The notes under the pieces are model-generated. The model did no database searches. It was not told the origin of the DNA and was given only the letters and a program-made list of their open reading frames with translations. Position numbers and translations under genes: made by a program. Shown in pieces: positions 5,276-7,024 of a stretch of 7,024 bases of DNA (positions are counted from its first letter, which is position 1; the number at the start of each line of letters is the position of its first letter). Source of the DNA: JBLIDK01 sp047632595 (GTDB taxonomy: Bacteria; Bacteroidota; Bacteroidia; Sphingobacteriales; Sphingobacteriaceae); assembly GCA_047632595.1 (NCBI GenBank), contig JBLIDK010000074.1, positions 1-7,024 of the forward strand, in the 5' to 3' direction.

Positions 5276-6080
5276 GCCGATTTACATACTACTTTTATCC
5301 TGCATCACTTCCTTACTGGTTTATGCTCAAACACCATCAGAGCAAATCGAATTACTAAGTCCAAAAAATTCAAAATCAATTTCGGTTGATAAGCTAGGCG
5401 ATATTTACATCCTCAACGAAAATCAAGAAGTTCGTAAATATCTAAAGCAACAAAAAATACAGTTTACCTATACCAACAAATTAGCAGGCGCAATTGGAAG
5501 TATTGATATCACTATCCCACAAAAAACACTTATTTTTTATCCTGATATACAGCAATTAACAATATTAAACAGGCAGTTTGAAGTGTTAAACGAGTTTAAA
5601 CTTAAAGGCTATGTTTTGGACCAAATTACTTTAGCCGCTACAAGCGAAAACAATAGCTATTGGTTGTTTGACAATTTGAATTACAAGGTTATTCGCATCG
5701 GTCAAAATACAGAACCTTTGGTGGAAGGCATTGATTTGAGTCGTGTGCTGAGAAAGGCGGTGAGGCCAACCAAAATGTTAGAACAAATGGGACAGGTTTA
5801 TTTGCTTGAACCTTCAATAGGTATTTTGGTGATTGATAATTTTGGGGCCTATGTAAAAACCATTCCTATTAAAAATATTAGTAATTTTTCGATAGCGGGA
5901 AATATCATTTACTTCCAAAAAGAAGGAACTTGGTTTGCTTATAACAGTAAAAGTTTAGAAACAACTCTCCTTTTAGATGGTTTTAACGCTGAAACGTGCA
6001 AAAAAACCACGGTTCAACTAGAATTTCTATACTGCTTACGTGAAAAACAAGTAGTTTTGTATACAATTAAAAAGCAATAA
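5265..6080 (+). CDS. Exported protein of unknown function with six propeller-like repeats
   Basis: I do not recognise a named family. The 271 residues start with a clear export signal: charged MRNK, hydrophobic YILLLSCITSLLVYA, and a likely signal peptidase I cut after A21. An LLSC at 10-13 could be read as a lipobox, but the hydrophobic stretch continues past C13, which argues against it. The mature part contains about six short beta-rich units, near 38-60, 86-113, 130-155, 176-200, 212-237 and 252-269. Each has a YxL/WLF/YFQ-type strand followed by a second strand around a V/L-rich core, as in DIYILNENQEVRKYL and QVYLLEPSIGILVIDNFG. This suggests a compact six-bladed beta-propeller in the periplasm or on the outer membrane. 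Cysteines 245 and 257 could form a disulfide. The gene overlaps the lpxH-like gene by 11 nt and prfA by 1 nt, so it is likely translated by coupling. Confidence 0.85.
   Translation: MRNKPIYILLLSCITSLLVYAQTPSEQIELLSPKNSKSISVDKLGDIYILNENQEVRKYLKQQKIQFTYTNKLAGAIGSIDITIPQKTLIFYPDIQQLTILNRQFEVLNEFKLKGYVLDQITLAATSENNSYWLFDNLNYKVIRIGQNTEPLVEGIDLSRVLRKAVRPTKMLEQMGQVYLLEPSIGILVIDNFGAYVKTIPIKNISNFSIAGNIIYFQKEGTWFAYNSKSLETTLLLDGFNAETCKKTTVQLEFLYCLREKQVVLYTIKKQ
6052..6059 (+). promoter_or_regulatory. Candidate -7 box (TAGTTTTG) ahead of prfA
   Basis: The octamer is identical to the one in front of the lpxH-like gene and ends 20 nt before the prfA ATG, which would leave a leader of about 10-15 nt. There is no TTG 17-23 nt upstream; CTG at 6032-6034 is at 17 nt. 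It lies within the last codons of the preceding gene. It is plausible as a separate promoter for the essential prfA but unproven. Confidence 0.3.
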
Positions 6081-7024
6081 TGAACATACTCTCGAAATTA
6101 GAAGATATAAACGGTCGTTTTGTGAAAGTTGGTGAAGAGCTAACTAAGCCAGATGTTTTATCTGACATGAAGCGCTATACAAAACTAAGTAAAGAGTATA
6201 AGGAGCTTGAAGAAATAGATAAGCAATACAAGATTTACAAAGACATGGTTGGCAATATTTCTGCTAATAAAGAAATTTTATCGAAAGACAAAGACCCAGA
6301 AATGCGGGAAATGGCTAAAATGGAGCTTGATGAATTGGAACCTGCTAAGGCTTTAAAAGAAGAAGAAATCAAATTACTCTTGATTCCTAAAGATCCTGAA
6401 GACGATAAAAACGCTATTTTTGAGATACGTGCAGGAGCAGGTGGAGATGAAGCCAGTTTATTTGCTGGTGACCTGTACCGTTTATATACAAGATACTGTG
6501 AGTTAAAAGGCTGGAAAGTTGAACCAGTAGATGTGAGTTACGGAACTCAAGGTGGATACAAGGAAGTAATCTTTAATGTGATTGGAGATGGCGCCTACGG
6601 CATCCTTAAATTCGAATCTGGAGTACATAGGGTGCAACGAGTACCACAAACCGAGACACAAGGTCGTGTTCACACTTCGGCCGCCTCAGTGGCTGTTTTA
6701 CCCGAAGTTGACGATGTGGAGGTAGAAATTAATGAATCTGACATCCGTAAAGACACTTTTTGTTCTTCAGGTCCAGGTGGACAGTCGGTAAACACAACAT
6801 ATTCTGCAATACGATTAGTGCATTTACCTACTGGTGTTACTGTGCAATGTCAAGATGAAAAGTCGCAAATGAAAAATTACGACAAGGCCTTGAAGGTATT
6901 AAGAGCTCGATTATATGAAATTGAGATGCAAAAGCATTTGGATGAAATTTCGAGTAAAAGAAAAACGATGGTTTCATCAGGAGATCGATCAGCAAAAATT
7001 AGAACGTATAACTTCCCGCAGGGT
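6080..7024 (+). CDS. prfA: Peptide chain release factor 1 (N-terminal 315 residues, truncated by window edge)
   Basis: RF1 reads UAA and UAG in the ribosomal A site and triggers hydrolysis of the peptidyl-tRNA. The frame is open from the ATG at 6080 to the window edge; RF1 is usually about 355-360 residues, so roughly 45 are missing. The N-terminal helical domain covers about 1-105, followed by IRAGAGGDEASLFAGDLYR at 116-134. The anticodon-mimic motif is PQT at 189-191 in RVPQTETQGRVHTS, matching the PxT form of RF1 rather than the SPF of RF2. The catalytic GGQ is at 233-235 in SSGPGGQSVN. The following segment NTTYSAIRLVHLPTGV lacks the usual NKVxSA wording, which I recall as normal for Bacteroidota RF1. 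The start ATG shares its A with the TAA stop of the preceding gene (TAATG), so translation is probably coupled. Confidence 0.97.
   Translation, partial: MNILSKLEDINGRFVKVGEELTKPDVLSDMKRYTKLSKEYKELEEIDKQYKIYKDMVGNISANKEILSKDKDPEMREMAKMELDELEPAKALKEEEIKLLLIPKDPEDDKNAIFEIRAGAGGDEASLFAGDLYRLYTRYCELKGWKVEPVDVSYGTQGGYKEVIFNVIGDGAYGILKFESGVHRVQRVPQTETQGRVHTSAASVAVLPEVDDVEVEINESDIRKDTFCSSGPGGQSVNTTYSAIRLVHLPTGVTVQCQDEKSQMKNYDKALKVLRARLYEIEMQKHLDEISSKRKTMVSSGDRSAKIRTYNFPQG

Noticed and set aside
6644..6654. PQT instead of PAT/PVT in RF1 as a sign of altered stop-codon reading
   Set aside because: PxT is the RF1 form, and PQT is as I recall usual in Bacteroidota. The stops seen here are ordinary TAA and TAG.
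1..7024. CRISPR arrays, tRNA/rRNA genes, insertion sequences, phage genes or defence systems
   Set aside because: No spaced repeats, tRNA cloverleaf, transposase, terminal inverted repeats or phage-like products were seen on either strand. The window is almost fully covered by housekeeping genes.

Overview
This is an AT-rich chromosomal stretch of housekeeping genes. It most likely comes from a Gram-negative member of the Bacteroidota. The grounds are the style of the proteins (an FtsH with a poly-Gly linker leading into an IFNIGKSKA segment, an RF1 with a PQT anticodon-mimic motif, a ligase-only BirA), a lipid A-type phosphoesterase that implies an outer membrane, start codons mostly without a Shine-Dalgarno sequence, and TAnnTTTG promoter-like boxes in front of several genes. 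No mobile element, CRISPR array, rRNA, tRNA or sign of recent transfer was seen.

Layout: two divergent gene strings leave a tiny 13-nt gap at 1394-1406. Leftward are birA (biotin-protein ligase, 1393-578) and, 22 nt further on, an amidohydrolase whose C-terminal part runs off the left edge (555-1). Rightward are rsfS (ribosome silencing factor), ftsH (membrane AAA+ protease), an orphan LUD-domain protein, an LpxH-like metallophosphoesterase, a secreted protein of unknown function with six propeller-like repeats, and prfA (release factor 1), cut by the right edge. Gaps and overlaps in the rightward string are +20, +2, +22, -11 and -1 nt, so it looks like one operon with probable internal promoters. 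The window is almost entirely coding; there is no gene-free stretch longer than 22 nt.

How the genes fit together: rsfS and prfA serve translation, ftsH serves membrane-protein quality control, and the LpxH-like enzyme serves lipid A synthesis. birA supplies biotinylated acetyl-CoA carboxylase for fatty-acid synthesis. The string therefore mixes translation with envelope biogenesis. Links between FtsH and lipid A synthesis are known in E. coli through LpxC proteolysis, but are only an inference here.

I found no convincing new multi-gene system. The points worth a second look are the ATG-less birA start and its promoter-less divergent gap, the missing arginines in the BirA biotinoyl-AMP loop, a near-perfect Bacteroidota promoter that would make the lpxH-like mRNA almost leaderless, the clustering of TAnnTTTG boxes ahead of starts, the TAATG coupling that starts RF1 synthesis on a stop codon RF1 itself reads, and the unassigned secreted protein wedged between lpxH and prfA.
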